Below are positions 32,701 to 47,700 of a stretch of DNA of 64,000 nucleotides, piece after piece; positions within the stretch are counted from its first letter, which is position 1, and each line of letters opens with the position of its first letter. The notes beneath the pieces are model-generated. The model saw nothing but the letters and a program-made list of their open reading frames with translations, ran no database searches and was not told the DNA's origin. Source of the DNA: Mycteria americana (Eukaryota > Chordata > Aves > Ciconiiformes > Ciconiidae); assembly GCF_035582795.1 (NCBI RefSeq), contig NC_134365.1:140891077-140955076 (forward strand), in the 5' to 3' direction. The position numbers were made by a program, and so were the translations under genes.

Positions 32701-35700
32701 CTTCACAATTCCTTCAAAAATTCTTATTTCTAAGAGCACTGGAATTTGATTGCAATCTTTTCTGTTACAAGTTCAGGTCAACACAGACATTGATACGAGT
32801 GCATATTTACAGATTAGATAAAGGCCACAGTAAAAATAGCTTGCCTTTTAATGCAAAAACTAATTCTGTCCAGAAATAACTAGCAAGCAAACAAAAAACT
32901 GCAGCCTTAAAGAGGGCATTTTTAACAACTCAAAAGGCACACTGCTCTCAGGAAGGCAGTGCTCATACAGGCTTGTTAATGTCATTTCCGATTCTTTTCT
33001 CTCCTGATCAATTCAGACTCAAACTCAAGGAGCAGCAGTAACACACTCTGTGTGCGCCAGGCAGCATGGCAGTTTCCATACAGCAGTGTCTTCTCTCATT
33101 ACCTTTAGTGGTGGAGGCTGCATTTTTCCAGAACTGTACTGGCCTGCTTGAGTCGCAAACATGTGTCCAGCTAATGAATCCCCGCAAAATGGCTCTGGGT
33201 AAGGAGGACTAGTCTGGGTGCAATTACTGCATCCACTGTCAACGGATTCTGCTTGCCAACTCCTAAAGTCAGAACATCACAAGAATTTCGTAGGTATTAA
33301 AAAAACTCATACAATAATGCATCACATTTATATATTTCATTATCCAGGTCAGTTTGTCATTTTAGACTATTATTTCTCCAATAAAACCACAGAATTTTCA
33401 AAGGGAGAACATATACTGCTTGCATTTCTGCAGATGTACAGACAAGCAAACATGTTTCATGCCCAAAAAAAAAAAAAAAAAAAAAAATCACCTCCCCTGA
33501 TTTTCTTAAAGCATATGTTCTGGTCTTTGCAACAGTACTAAGAAAACAGTAACAAAAAGAAAAATGCAACTCATGTAACAAACTAGGAGTATTATTAATG
33601 ATGAAATAGCATTGTACTAAACCCTGACATACTAAGAGCTGTGTTGCGTGTTCATTCAATGAGCATTGCAATGCACATCTATCTTTGACAATTTCCCATG
33701 TCACCACAAAATTTTTTTTTTTTTTTTTTTTTGTTAGTACAGTGCTGTTGCAAACCCATTACAGTTGCCTCTCTAGCAAAGTTTCTGTTTGATACAATGT
33801 TTTCCCACTCCCCAAATTCCAAGTCCTCTAAACTCAGCCAGCTATTCAAATAAGGTTTTCTCCTGTTTGCACATCATCACACAATAACAGAATTTTATAT
33901 TCATAACACTACCAGGGAGCAGATCACAGAATAAGGAACTGCTGTATTTCAAACTATACCCATAGGGTAAATATCACGCAGCTGTTTGATGAAGTATTTA
34001 AACTACTATTTTTACCTTTCTGATATGGCTTCTGCCTGATCTTCCTTTCTTTCCATCTCCAGGATTTCCTCCTCTGTGTACTCCAGTTTCACTCTCTCTT
34101 CTGCCAACTCTCTCTCAACTGCTTCCAGCTGGGCAGTTGTCCTAGCTAACAGGGCTGTCACTGCATCCTGAAAGGTAAACTAGACTTCAAATAAAACCGT
34201 TTGAACAAGCCATTGAGTTTAATGTATATTATTCAGAGAAAATAAAATAAAAACACAGCCATTGTGTGTTCCTTAAAAAGAAAAGAAAAAAAACCCCCAC
34301 AACCCCCCCCCCCCCAAAACACCCCCCAAAAAAACCACCACAAAAACCCCACAAACCCAAAACATCGGTCCTGAATCTTAATGATCAAAAAGTACGTGGT
34401 GTTCCATGAATGCAACTTCTGACAGAAACCGGGCAGACTTTATCTCACTGTGGAGCATCATCCAGCAAGTTAGGTCCGAAGAGACCTCTGGAGGTCACCT
34501 AGTCTGATGTCCTGCCCAAAGCAAGGACAGCTTCATAGCCACATCAGGTTGCCCAGGGCCCAGTCAAGGGCTGGAAAATTGCCAAGGATGGAAATTGCAC
34601 AACCTTTCTTGACAACTTCTGCAAGTGCAGCGGCAGAAATTTTAAATGAGTTTTAGTTAGGTGGACTGGAAATGTGCATACAAACATACACAAGAGTACT
34701 ATTTCAAGCACCTGTCCAGACATGATCTAGCTTTTAATTATTCTTTTAAAATCCAGCTCTTGCCACAAGAACTAAATCAAGATATCACCTTCTGTGCACC
34801 TTGAAAACAAACTGCACCCAAGATAAGATCATCAACCGCCACCCAGCAGGTCAAATAAAGTAAACAAATCACTTTTTCAGAGCCATACTGTTTTAACTGT
34901 AGTTATATTTCCAGAAGACCGGGGAATACTTTCTTCACACTGGTTTTTGTTCTTTGCTCTCTGGGGGTCTGAACCAGTGAAGATCTGAACAGAATACCAG
35001 TGAAGCTGCATCTCACCAGAATTCTCTGCATCAATCAGGTTTATCTGAGCAATGCCCTGTAAACAACAAAAAGCATTGACCACAATAAGATAAACATACA
35101 CTGCAGGATAGACACCTTCTCATTTAAAGAGTATTTTACTTATAATGTAAAAACCCCACTTTATCAAATACTAATAGTGTCTCTTAAAAAGACACAGTTT
35201 TCTTCTGTTGTGTTATGATGCCTAAGATACTGAATTTCTTGGCTCTTGCTTACTACCAGAAAGGATCAGAGTAGATATTCAGTTTTTTTAAGTTGAAAAA
35301 TAAAATTTGTATGACTGATGTAAGTATGATTGTTACAGCTGACAACTCTTAATATTTTCTTTAAAAAACCCTCTCAATTATATATCTGATTTCTACATTT
35401 GCTTAAATTAATATTAACTTTAACAATACTACTTTAATCTGTTTTCTTTTGAGAGAACTATGTTCTGAGATACCCTTCCATTCTCTGGTCCTCAGAGGCA
35501 TCTTCCAAAGGGGAAAAAATGTCATGGAAAACAATTTTTTTTTTTCTGCCTATGTATATCATAAGGTAGTCAAATGGGCCATAAAGCCATTTTTCCCACT
35601 TTCCAAGCCATCCTTACATCTCCCAGAATCAGGTGAAAACAGGTTTAATGGAGGCTTTCCACTTAAAGTATTCCCAACTTTAAAGCAGCTCTACTCCATC

Positions 35701-38700
35701 AGACAGTGCTCACGTAAGAAATGTCTGACATTTGAGTGGTGTTGACCTTAAATGAATGAGAACTGTGAGCAAGTCCATGCTTTTTTTTTCTTTTTTAATC
35801 AGTTCACTAGCTGGACCTAGCAATGATTTTATATTAGCTAGCCTTAATTACTGCTTTTGGCTTTATCTGGCTATTTCTACAACCTGTTTATCTCCATGCT
35901 AATGGACCACATGCTAAGAATGTTTTCACTTATACCACTGGAAAAATAATGTAAAAATTGTTTTAAACTCTCACAAAACAAATAGCTGGATGCAATGACT
36001 CTAATTGTAAAGGCAGTAGGAAATGTATACAGAAACTGCATTCAACTTTAAGCAGGTAAAGAAACAGTTAATTAGAAAATAATAATTTTAAAAATATATA
36101 TTGTATTGTTTTTCCAAGACAAATGTTCCCTGGGGCTCTGTTTAAACAGGTGTATAAAGGACAATGGAGAAAAGGTTTTGAGACTAATAAAACAATGTCA
36201 TATCGGGATACATGTTACTGAGAATGTCATTTTATGTCAGTATATTGGATGCTACAAACAGAGATGCCTTTTCTTTTTTATATAAAACAGAGATGTCTTC
36301 TAATTATCTACTTGTTCTGACCCAGTGTGAGAAAGAAACATGTATCAAATACACTTTTGCATCAGAGTTGGAAAATGTTTAAGACATGCTGGGTTTGGTT
36401 TTAGGGGTAGAGGGGAAAGCTGTTTTCCTGTCGCCAATATGGGAAAAAACATACATTGACTCTTAAGGGTGTCTGACACTCCCCTACACACCACATTTAT
36501 TAAGCGGCTAAGAAAGCATGCCAAGAGGCTGCTCCTACAAAATGAATGACTAATTGGGTAGAAAATCACCATCAAACCCAACTAATAATTATCAGTACTG
36601 AAAGGAATAATTAATATTTCACCTCCACCTCAAGATTTGGAGCTTGCTCAAAAGGATGAAGAAACCAAGGTGGGTCTGCTAACGGTCTGTCACATGCCTG
36701 CTCTGATGCAGATGCAATGCTCTGATGTTAACAACTTGGATGGCGGAATAGTAAATGCATTTATGAATCTCTCGGTGATGTCAAACAGAGGGATTGTAGA
36801 ATTTATAAGAAAAGGATCAGAACTTAAAATTATGTTAAAAAATGGGATGGATGTTTGAAATAAAAACATGAAATGCAAAAAGCTAAATATTACACAAGAA
36901 GAAGAATTCAAACTAAGATATGGGGAATGCTTGTTTGGTCAGTGCTGTAAAGGATCAGAACATGGGAGTGAAACAGCAATGCCATGTGATTTCAAGAAAG
37001 GCAATTGCATTTCTTTGGTGTTTTAACATGAGCTATATATGCTAACCATGGAAAATAACAACTCCCTTATCTCAACATTTATGAGGCCACCAGGGAAGAA
37101 ATCAGCCAACTTAAGGAAGCACAGTTTCAAAAAGCTGTAGGGAAACAGAAAAAGATCTTTCAGCAAGGCAGGACACATGAGTAAAAGGTTGAGTGAATAG
37201 GAAGACCATCCTACAAGTTTAGCAGATTTGCTTATCTGTGTAAGTGAAGTTTAGAACTATTTGCCTGAATTTTTTTTTTTTTCATTCCCTGTTATGTACA
37301 AAAATGTGTTTAACTTCGGATAAACTCCAGCCTGGCTTGTGCATTTAGGAAAGCATTTAACTGGCACAGTCTAATTGAAAAGAAAGCAGTCATCAAAAAC
37401 TTCAGAAATACACAGATGAACAAATCGATGGAAAAAACTGTAATCTCAGTGGAAGAGATTCTGAAAGGCAATTATAGAGGCCATCACAGCAGTTTCAAAG
37501 AGAGGTAGCAAATGATTTCTCAGTTTGAGAAAATGCTTATTTTCACTTTACAGCAAAAGAAGGCAATGATCATAATGTTTAAATACATACTTCAATGCAC
37601 CTACCTTAAGAAACCATGGCATTGTTTCTCTCTTTTTGAGTGGCATTAACTTACCCTAAAGTATGTTACCAACTACTGTAGACAAATATTTCTGACAAAA
37701 CTACACTAATACTATAAAAAGAGAAAAAATTCCTACCAATATAACCTGAAGGCCTATCACTTTTTGCTAATTCAGTAATAGCAGTTAAAATAAAAGCACT
37801 CTAAACTTAGATGCGCTTGTGTCAATATAAAGATGCTTTACATTCAAATTGCTATTTAGCTTCCCAGAGGAACAGGCTATACCAGTATAAAGCATTTTAC
37901 ATCAATATGTCCAGCCCATTCTTGAGATGCTTTCTCTTCCATTAGGTTGCAGTGCAAAAATGACAAAACTTCCCACTGCGGACAAGACCTTGGGTCCACC
38001 TCCGTCAACATTAAGACTACTGTTCATATAAGATGCTACCTAGTTTTAAAGGTGGACTAACAAACATGCATTCTTGACCAGATTTGCTCAAATAAACACC
38101 TCTTATCCATAGTCCAGCATGACAGCAAGATGCCTATACCTCTTAAATACTTTGATAGGCTTAAAAAAACACTTCACTTAACCCATTCAAAATGCTCACT
38201 GAAATGCCAGCCCACTGACTTCATAATAGCCAGGACATCAGCCCCAAGGCAGATTTATTTAAGTATATTTACATTTGAAAATACCTAAATGAAGTTAACA
38301 TTTAATACACCTAAAGTTAACACAGTTAACACATGTAACCTATTTAAACAACTGCTACATTTATCTGACTGCAGCTACATCAGATGTCTCAGTTTAAAGC
38401 AAAAGGTGTAACAGAAACCTGCCTGGACCACTGTTACATAGCAACAAGGCATTGGTATTTGTTATCTTTTTATTAGGAAACTATTTTACTGATACAGATT
38501 CATCATGCACACATTACAGTGCCCACGCAGAAACAGAAGTCTTGAGCACACTGTCGTTTAAAAGCTGTGAGATGAAGTCTTTGGGGAAAAGTTTGATTTT
38601 TAGACAATGCTTTCTGTCTTGCACCAAAATTTAGCAATGGCAAATTTTTCAACTTTCCCCAAAGCAGCATTGGTGAGAAATGCATTAAATAAAAAAAAAA

Positions 38701-41700
38701 ACCACAAACCCTCCTATTCTACTAAATCCCATAGCAATGAATGTAAATGTTATATCAATCTTCAATCGGCCTCTGCAACGTAACAGTTAAATAACAGTAC
38801 ACATAACATTACTTTCAACACTGCTTAAAACGGTCCAATTCTCAACCTCTGCTGATGTTGCTAATTAATTCCAAGACTCTATGTAACCTAAGATGCACAT
38901 ATTTCAACTTTTTAAAAATCCCACCTTTCACAGATACTTATGTATTTCTTATTAACACAACCATAATTATGTATGTGAACAAACACATTAACTCTATCGG
39001 CACTTCTTATGGAAAAATGAAGTCTTCACTTTCTCTTTTCAATCTTAAAAATTATTCCTCAAGTAACTTTAGTTTCCCGTATCATAAAGCTTTTAAGAAA
39101 AAAGGACCACTTACCAACAGTTCTTCTTGTTGCTGATGGTCAACTGAACAGATATACAGCTGCAGTGATTTTAATTTCAAGACACTTGAATGCACGGGGA
39201 TTCGGAAAACTTCATTAAATATTAACGGAGTTTGGAATTCCAAAGCTCTAGAGCAGTAAGTGGTTGGTGTGCCTGACTCAAGTGGTGGCAAATAAACTCT
39301 CACATGACTGGGAACAGCAAAACAGACAAATAGTACAGCTGAGATAAAGAAAGCTATTCTGCATTTCTCAAAAATCAAGATAAGCAAAAACATCAGTGTA
39401 ACTTCTACATTAATAATCTGCTCTGGAATCTCTTTGTTACAGGAATTTACTTTGTATTCTTAATACAGAGGAACTGCAAAGCTGATTTGGAAACCCTACC
39501 TTTTTCTAACTAAAACTAGGGTTTTTTTAACTTGGTGCTTAAGCAGAGTCACCAAGTGGCACTTGAGATGCCCTGGGTATCTGAGGCATCTACATGGGGC
39601 TAGCAAATATGATATAGGATCTATGGGAGAGCTACAGCCTTCCTAAGCAGCAGCAGCTGGAGGCCAGGTGCTATGCTATGATATTTCAAATGGAAACACA
39701 TGCCTATGTTTAGGCGATTGAATTGCCCCATGTCACTGATCCATTTCTTCCTTCCACCCACTAAGCATACCTTCCCCCAAGCCCTTAAGAAACTCAGTAC
39801 AAAAGGACAGCAAAAGAAGCCTACAATCATTGCATCCACCTGCCATCTTAAAAAATAAATTCAATTATCTGGTACCATCTCATTTGAGACTCCAAGCCAA
39901 AATCAACATCCACAACCATTTTAATCTGACAGAAGGCAGCAGAGCTACTTAGAGAAGTGTTTCTGTGTTCTCTCTGTCCTGACTACTTGTCCAGCCCCTG
40001 CAATATCCTATTTTTTTTGCCATACTTTCCCTTGTGCCAGCAGACAGCTTCATGCAACTGTGTTATGAAGCAGATTAGAAAACCTACCTGGGTTAAAATG
40101 CTAACCTAGCAAAAATAAAGCTTAAGGATTAAAAAAATCCAGCTCAGAGGCTCACTCAAGTTGACTCCATGGCTGCATGAACTCTTATGCCACCAGAGAG
40201 GGGTTGACCCTGACAGGCAAGTAAACGGTTAGAGGGCAACTAGAAGAGCTCACTATGGTGAAACTGCAGTGCTGCCATGTGGAGCATCAGTTAAACAGCT
40301 TTACATGCTGTAAAAAGAGAGTAATCCAACTCCTCCGTTCATGGAAGAATTCATTATACTCGCTAAAAGCTTTTTCTGGTTTTGGTAAGATAAACTTTTC
40401 TGACCAGTCAAACCAATTGATTTACCATGCAGCCATGCAATTGATTTATTCCAGCACAAGGGGTTAACAGAGAAGGATGGGGAACAGAACTGCCTTTTTG
40501 AGAGCTGCTTAGATGCCTGATTGCCTTGATGACAATGCCCAACAACCCCTCTGGAGTCTTTATTTTTTTTTACCTTGCTGACTCTACTTGACTTTCTTCA
40601 GATGACGCTTACTTATTTTTCTAATTACAAGGCAACATGGCTGAATACTACTCAATATCCACATTTTTTCCCTATAGCATGCCCTCGCACTCACACTGAA
40701 AACAAAGCAAAAGACTAACACTTATGCACTCACCAATATGAAGAATTTCCACTAGAGGTTTGCAGAGTTAGCAAGATCAAGTGTTCCCAACAAAGATCAA
40801 CTCATTCAGTGAGATGTATGTCAATTTACCAACTCCCTCAGAATGACTTGTATTACAATACAACGTTACCACACCTCCATTTTCCACAGTTTTCAAACAA
40901 CCTCTCCCAGTGATAAAGATCAACAATTTTCATGGGTCAAATTTCTTTAAAATATGTTAAGATACTTATCACTAGATAAGACTGTGTTTTATAGCAACAT
41001 TGCCATTTTTTAAGAAACATTTATTAGAATAAACTAAGCAACTTTCTATATAATGCAATGTGGAATTTGAAAAAGTAGCCCAGGCCAACAGAGGTTAAAA
41101 AAATTCAATTGTTTGTACTAATTCTCAGCTAGTATTTGTGTTAAAATTATCTTCGAAAGGTGTGTCACAGATATTCAAGGAGAGTTGTAATGGCCACAAA
41201 AGCCTACAGATGTGCTTGTTTTTTATTTATTTATATTTTTTTGGTTAAGATAAAGGGCAAGGTATCTCTCACTGATAATATAGATGTTATAGTAGGAATT
41301 TGAGAAAATTACACTAAGCTTATTCTGGGATACATCACAGATAAGCTGTAGAGAAGTTGTACAGGAAACAGTATTTCTGGAATACTGCAAATAATGTAGA
41401 CAGCTTTTGGGCCAGAAGGCATGGGGTGATGGAAGCATGACTTTGATGTTTTTGAACAAGCTTTCCTGTGCATAACAAACATGTAAGAACATGGGTCATT
41501 AGAGACTATGTTTGTTACCTGACCATTATGACAGAGGTTCTACAAAAGGGACACTCTGTGTCCATAAAATTAACCCTATCCTCATGTAATCTAAGACATA
41601 CCACTTTCTCCAGAAATGGCTTCATTTCGCATGAAAGCAAACAAATTTATGGTATTTACAATTGTGGCACAAAACAAGCAATGATCAAACTTCAGGAGAA

Positions 41701-44700
41701 ATTTAAGCTTACATTTTGCAGTTTTCTTTAACAACTAGACTAGTAAAGTTCTTCAGCTGTAATACATGGACTAACAGACATTCGCTTCCACTGTCATGCC
41801 TGGAAAATAAATTTCCTGTGTTAGTCACCAAGCATCAATACTTTGCTTAAGAGAGAAAGATGAAAGACTAAAAAGATTTTAAGAATGTAAAAGCCTTTTT
41901 GCTGTTAAACAAATCTCTTAAATCAGTTTGAATCAAAAGCAATTATAGATATCACACTCTGATAATAGAACATTATTAATAATATTAGCTGCAGTAATGA
42001 AGTTATCAGAACTAAGAGAATTAAACATTCAATTTGAAAAGAATAATATTCCCTACTGTGACTCTTGATAGTGAACAGGTTTTATAAAATACTCTCCTTG
42101 GTTTAAACAGTTATACCACGTGCATGCGTGTGTGTGTGCGCGCGTGCACGTATGTAACGCATCAGTTACATTAGACAAATCAGTCTGCATTATTTTCCTG
42201 GGTTAATGAAAATAAATAAAAAGTTCTACTCTTTCACATCAGCATGAATTTTGAAATGGAACTAACAGACCTTGTTGAGATTTGAAAACTCCCAATCTTG
42301 GGAATTACTTTTCCAAGGGGTAGAGACGATTCTGGAGGGCTCTCTAAGATATGACATCCTGCCCTGCACTGCTATAATCTGCCCTTCCCCATGCTACTCC
42401 CACTACTAACAACAGCATGCCCTAAGCACAGGACTTCAAAGCTGTATTTGGGAGCTGTATTCATATTTGTGTCTCTTCAGCTGTGACTTTCCTAAGGTAA
42501 TCCTCCTTTATCCGGCAAAAAAAGTCACATCTCGCACACAGAGACATATCCTTATATCCATACACTCATTAATGGCCAAGACAATGAAAATGCTATACTG
42601 AAAGAAGTAACGAAGGCCCTTCTATCAGCCAGCATTGAAAGGACTCTGAATGAACCATGGTTAAGGCACATCCCCAGCAGAAAGTGGCATGTGATGACTA
42701 ATCTGTACATCCACTAAACTTTGGCTTTCAATTCAGAAATGTCTTAAAACTATCCACTGCAGTTAAGTTTATTAAAAAGTTAAAAACCAAACCCAAGAAA
42801 ACTAGTGAGCAATTCCTGCTGAGTTGACAGGGGGAAAGAGGAGTAACACTACTCACAGAAAACCAACATGTATTTGCGGTTCCTCACTACTGGCAGCATC
42901 ACCATAAACAGGCTCTTCCAGATCTTCATTCCTGCATGAACAGAAAGTACTGTAAACTACATAGTGACCTAAACTGTTAAAACATGTTAAAACATAATGA
43001 AATTAACATTTATTTTGTGATTTATGAGCAATTGTTTTGGTACTACAGGAGGGACTGATAATACAGAAGAGATTAAGAAGGGATTATGGTTGGACTCTAT
43101 GATCTTACAGTTGGACTCGATGATCTTAAGAGGTCTTTTCCAACCTAAATAATTCTATGATTCTGTAAGATATCTATTTAAAAACACACAGAACTAGTAA
43201 TTCACAATTTTAAGAGACGAGTTTTTAGAATACCTCTTTCAAGATATTTAGGGTAGTTTAATATTTGGTCTGTCTTCCGTTACTCTTTAGCATCCTCAAA
43301 ATCCTATCTTCTTCCCAGTTACTGTTTATTGTGTAAAATAACACATCTTTACCCATCCTTCAATCACTTGGTCAACCTACACATTTTTAGATTTTCAGCA
43401 GTTCATATATTTCTTCCTTGCAGTTATACTTTTATCACATGCTCCTCAGAATTCTAAGTCACACTCTCTACAATTTTATTTTGTTACAGATGGTCGAAAA
43501 AATTACTGATTTACGACTAATAAGCTGAGAAAACTACCTTTCAAGGGAGAAGTATATGGTGTTAAAATGTTAGAGACAATAGAGTGAAAGGGACTTAGCA
43601 CCTGTGAAGATGACAGTGGAACTGGATGCAAAAAGTTTCTTTCCTTTAAAACATGCAACCTAATATTCTTATGTTCCTAAGAATTAGCAATTTTGAAAGC
43701 GTATTCAAAAATTCAAACTCATTCTTTCAGACCGTGTGGTAAAACAGGAATATTTCCAGCTTACTATGCATTTATACACCTGACCTTTTGCTTAAAGCTT
43801 CAAACACGCCACTGTCACTAGCCAGTGAATGATCTGAGAGACATGCTGAAACTCGCCTGGCTCTCCTCTCTGATCTTCTACCACTGTCTCCTCGCAGAGT
43901 TACAGCTGTCATGGAGAAAAAGCAAAGACAACATCAGCTCAAGGCAATCTCTTAAAAATTAAACAAGAAACATTTACTGTATCAAAACTAGTGGCAAAAC
44001 AGTTGGCAGAAACACAGTTCATTGCTTTTTCATCTAACTTTAAGTTAAAAACCTAGAATACAATTGACTGGAGATTTTCTGTGGGAGAATTAAGGAAGGA
44101 AGTTTGTGGCTAATTTCTCTCTGACAAGACTAAGTATAAACCAACCACATTGTTATTAAATGCTCTTCTGGTAGAATAATCCCTTCTGGAGGAAGACTTA
44201 CATTAATTCAACATATGTACACATGATATCCTAAACTTTTGAAGATTTACCTACTGAATATACAATAGGCTGAAAACAAACACAGAGACTAATTCTTTTA
44301 AGGAGTTATCTGATAACACAATGTGAGGTTTTGTTCTCATTTGTTTCTTAATACAAAGTCTCAAAGCATACTGTTTATACCATCGCATAACAGCAGCTTT
44401 TATTTACAGTCTGAGAGGCATTATCAAAAAGAACCAGCGCTTTCCAACTCACTCAGACCACTGTTTTTTTGAACTCTTGGTGAGTGACTTTGAAAACTGA
44501 CTGGGGGAGGAGGAAGCAATATTCAACCCCCTCTTCCACTCTTCCCCGAATCACCAGCAACACCATAAATAGCAACTCAGCCATCACTTTCACATCGACA
44601 AAAATGATGTTATACATCAGGTTTTGCACAGGCAAGTAGGTATAGCAGCTACCAATCCTTTAAGGTGCGTGCACAAGTGGCAATGCTCAAGAATTGTATA

Positions 44701-47700
44701 GGTATGGTTTTGACACTTCAATGACAGCTCCTAACGAGGTTTTCTTCTTTTCCATCCTAGAGAGAACCATTAAACAGACTTGTGGAAGTGTAGTTTCTTC
44801 TCTGTGCAGTGAAGAACTTTTGCCAACTTTCCGCTCTTTTTCTTAAGGCTCAATGACTATCCTCAAAGCAGAAAAGCAATGGCAAAGAGGTGTCACTTCA
44901 GAGGTAGGGAAAGCATCTTATTTGTTTCTACCCATGCTCAGACACTTAGACAGCACTGAAGTATTCCCAGTTTTAGCAGACAGCATTTGGAGTGACAGTA
45001 GCCCTGTGCACATCACACTGGAGGCAAGCACCAGCTGGTTTAATGCTTACTACCCCTGACTGAGGATGAAGCATGCCTTACTCAAAGTAACAACTCGTTA
45101 AGCATCTCTGTTACATGTTATTTTAAGGCATCAAAAATAAAAGGCTGGTACCTAATCAGTATATTTCCTTCAGCAAGTGCCAGCCAACAGCCTGAGCTCC
45201 ACCTGCAGAGCCCAGCTGAGGTACAGACAACTGAGCCACCCCTCTGCATGGGACCCATCTCACCTCCCACCCAAGCACCACCAGGACAGGACATCAGGAC
45301 TTGAAGCTTGATTAAAAATCCCCCAAATTAATACAACCACGCCGCTGCGTTAACAGAAGCGTCTGGCTAAGGTTAGCTTTAACTCACTGTGGGACTGGCA
45401 GACAAGATGCACTGAGCCTGGCAGACCTGTGCCAGCCCGAGGTACGTTCCTTTTATCAGGGCACCAACAGCACAAAATCCCAAAAGATATTCCAAAAATC
45501 ACAGGGTCTTGTTTGGAGCTAAAATTCTCTGGTTCTGTCCCAGAACGTCCCAAAATCCAAAAAAGACATCCCACAAACTGGACAGAGCCAGTTCACTGTC
45601 CTTTTGGATCCTTAAGTAGCCCTACGGACCTCCTCTCTAAATTCAATGAAGGATTTAGCCATCTTCAACTATGCAGCGAACTTAACCACTGACCAGGGAC
45701 ATCCCAATCTGCGTTTGCCTCTGTGCCTGGAGAAGGAACCACCCTCCCCCTCCACCCTCAATTACAGCATCCCATCCTTATTGTACATCACCCATTGCAC
45801 AGTGTTACTCATTTCATCCTCACCACAAATGAGAGCCAAGTTCAGGTTAGCTCACAGAAAGCAAAGGAACTGTATTTGAACCACGGTCTCCTCCATATCA
45901 CTTGTACAAAGTGGTGGGTTTGGTTTTTTTGGTTGGCTTTTTTTTTTTTTTTTAAAGAACTTTTAATTTGGTGAGCCCACCTCCGAGTTCTGTCACTGGT
46001 ATTTATGCAGAATCAAAATTAGCACTCTGTAGAGACATTTTTTAATACGAAAGTTTCCCAATAATTTTACATCACTGGAAAGAGGCCGAACTTTAGAAAA
46101 GTATATAAATTTTGTATGAAAGTGCTTCTATAATTTCTGTACCAATTTCAACAAGTTACACTAGGATGACTTCTTTTTGTAAATAAGCCTTTGGCTCACC
46201 CCTCTATGTGAACACTTTGTATAGATGTAGCGGATGAAAGATCTCATGGGCCCTCTCCTTTGGAGGTTCATGTTCCCAATTTGTCCGGAAGGAAAAATTG
46301 GTCTGAAGCACCAATATAATGTCATGAAAAACAGACATGTTACAACAATGTTGTAACTTGACAATGATTTGCCCACTGCCTGAAGGCCCATGGTAGCATT
46401 CGATAACATCTGGACAATCCCAGCAAATTTGGGAGAGATGCAAACACCAAAACATGCCCTTGACTAGGAAAAAAAAAAGTCAGCAGAAAAAATTGGTCAA
46501 GGAGAAAGAAACATCAGGTTTTGGTTTAAACAGAACAAGGTTTTTAGCACAGGTTACAGACCTTCCAATGCTGGAAGCTAAAGAATTGTTTAAAAATAAA
46601 GTTTCTAAGATAGACAATTACCTTTCATTTTCTTACTTAAACAACAACATCAGTGAACAATATATATAAATTTCCCGAACTACTGGGTGCCAAAACTTGA
46701 TAAAACTAAGATAGCTCTGATTAAAAGAATATTCTCACATGTCATTAGTTGAAAAAGTGAACTTCAAAGGAAATTTTGGTGTCCAAGATTTCATTAGCTA
46801 AAAAAATACATAAATAAATCTAAAGCATGTTTCACAAGCTTAGGAGACTACAAATACCGCATGTCAGCTCAAAATGCACTAACAAAATAGTCAAACACTC
46901 TCATAAAAACTAAATCAGAGACACAAACAGACCTTACCTACCATGATGCTGTCAGGCATTACTAAGATATAACAAAGCTGAAGCTCGCAGAACGCTTTTT
47001 CCAGGAATTTAACTACAGCCATGAATATATTGTTTAGTTGACATAGCAAAAAATTAAGTATGCCATAATGATTAAACAGATACAGCACAATATCAAACAA
47101 AACCAAATGTAGCAAAATCTCCTGTTTCTTCACATGCAACTCAAAAGAAAAAAAAAAAAAGAAAAAAACCCAAAAACAAAAAAACCCCAAAAACCAACCA
47201 ACACTTCACACTGAAAAACACACTGGGAATTACAGGCAAAACCAGCACAATAAGTAATTTCAGGTTCACTTACAGTGAATTTTTCTGTTGTGCCGCATGA
47301 GAAACAAGACAAAATGAAAAGCACACAATGGTAAATAATCTTTTAGATCTATGACAGTATTTTGCAAACAAGAGATTATTTAGGCATTAAAGGAAACTTA
47401 GCACTTGAAAGATTATTTTAGGATAGAGAGGAAGAGATAGTGAAGATATTAAAGCCCAATATTTTATTAACATGTTTTCTCCCACTCCCAGCTTTATAAA
47501 TTCGATGGATTTAACCTCTCAGGCATATTCCCTCCATTCACACATGCTAACGTATCTCACAGTATGTCCCTGAGACAGATGCAGAACAATAAAACAGCAG
47601 ATCAGCAACTGAACTTCAAAACTGCAGCTCCTGAAGAACTCCTTGAACTTGCTCAAGTGCTGCTTCAGTGCAAAGCATGTGCAGCTTGTTCGGTGTTAAC

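Larger units (their letters stand above)
34168..34888 (-). other. WWC3 intron, 0.7 kb, with C-rich tract and CR1 fragment
   Basis: It holds an A/C-rich low-complexity tract at 34274-34363 and a minus-strand CR1 fragment at about 34460-34620. Little unique sequence remains. Confidence 0.8.

Noticed and set aside
33465..33732. Inverted poly-A and poly-T runs as ends of a retroposed element
   Set aside because: The roughly 225 bases between them resemble no known element and no target-site duplication was seen.
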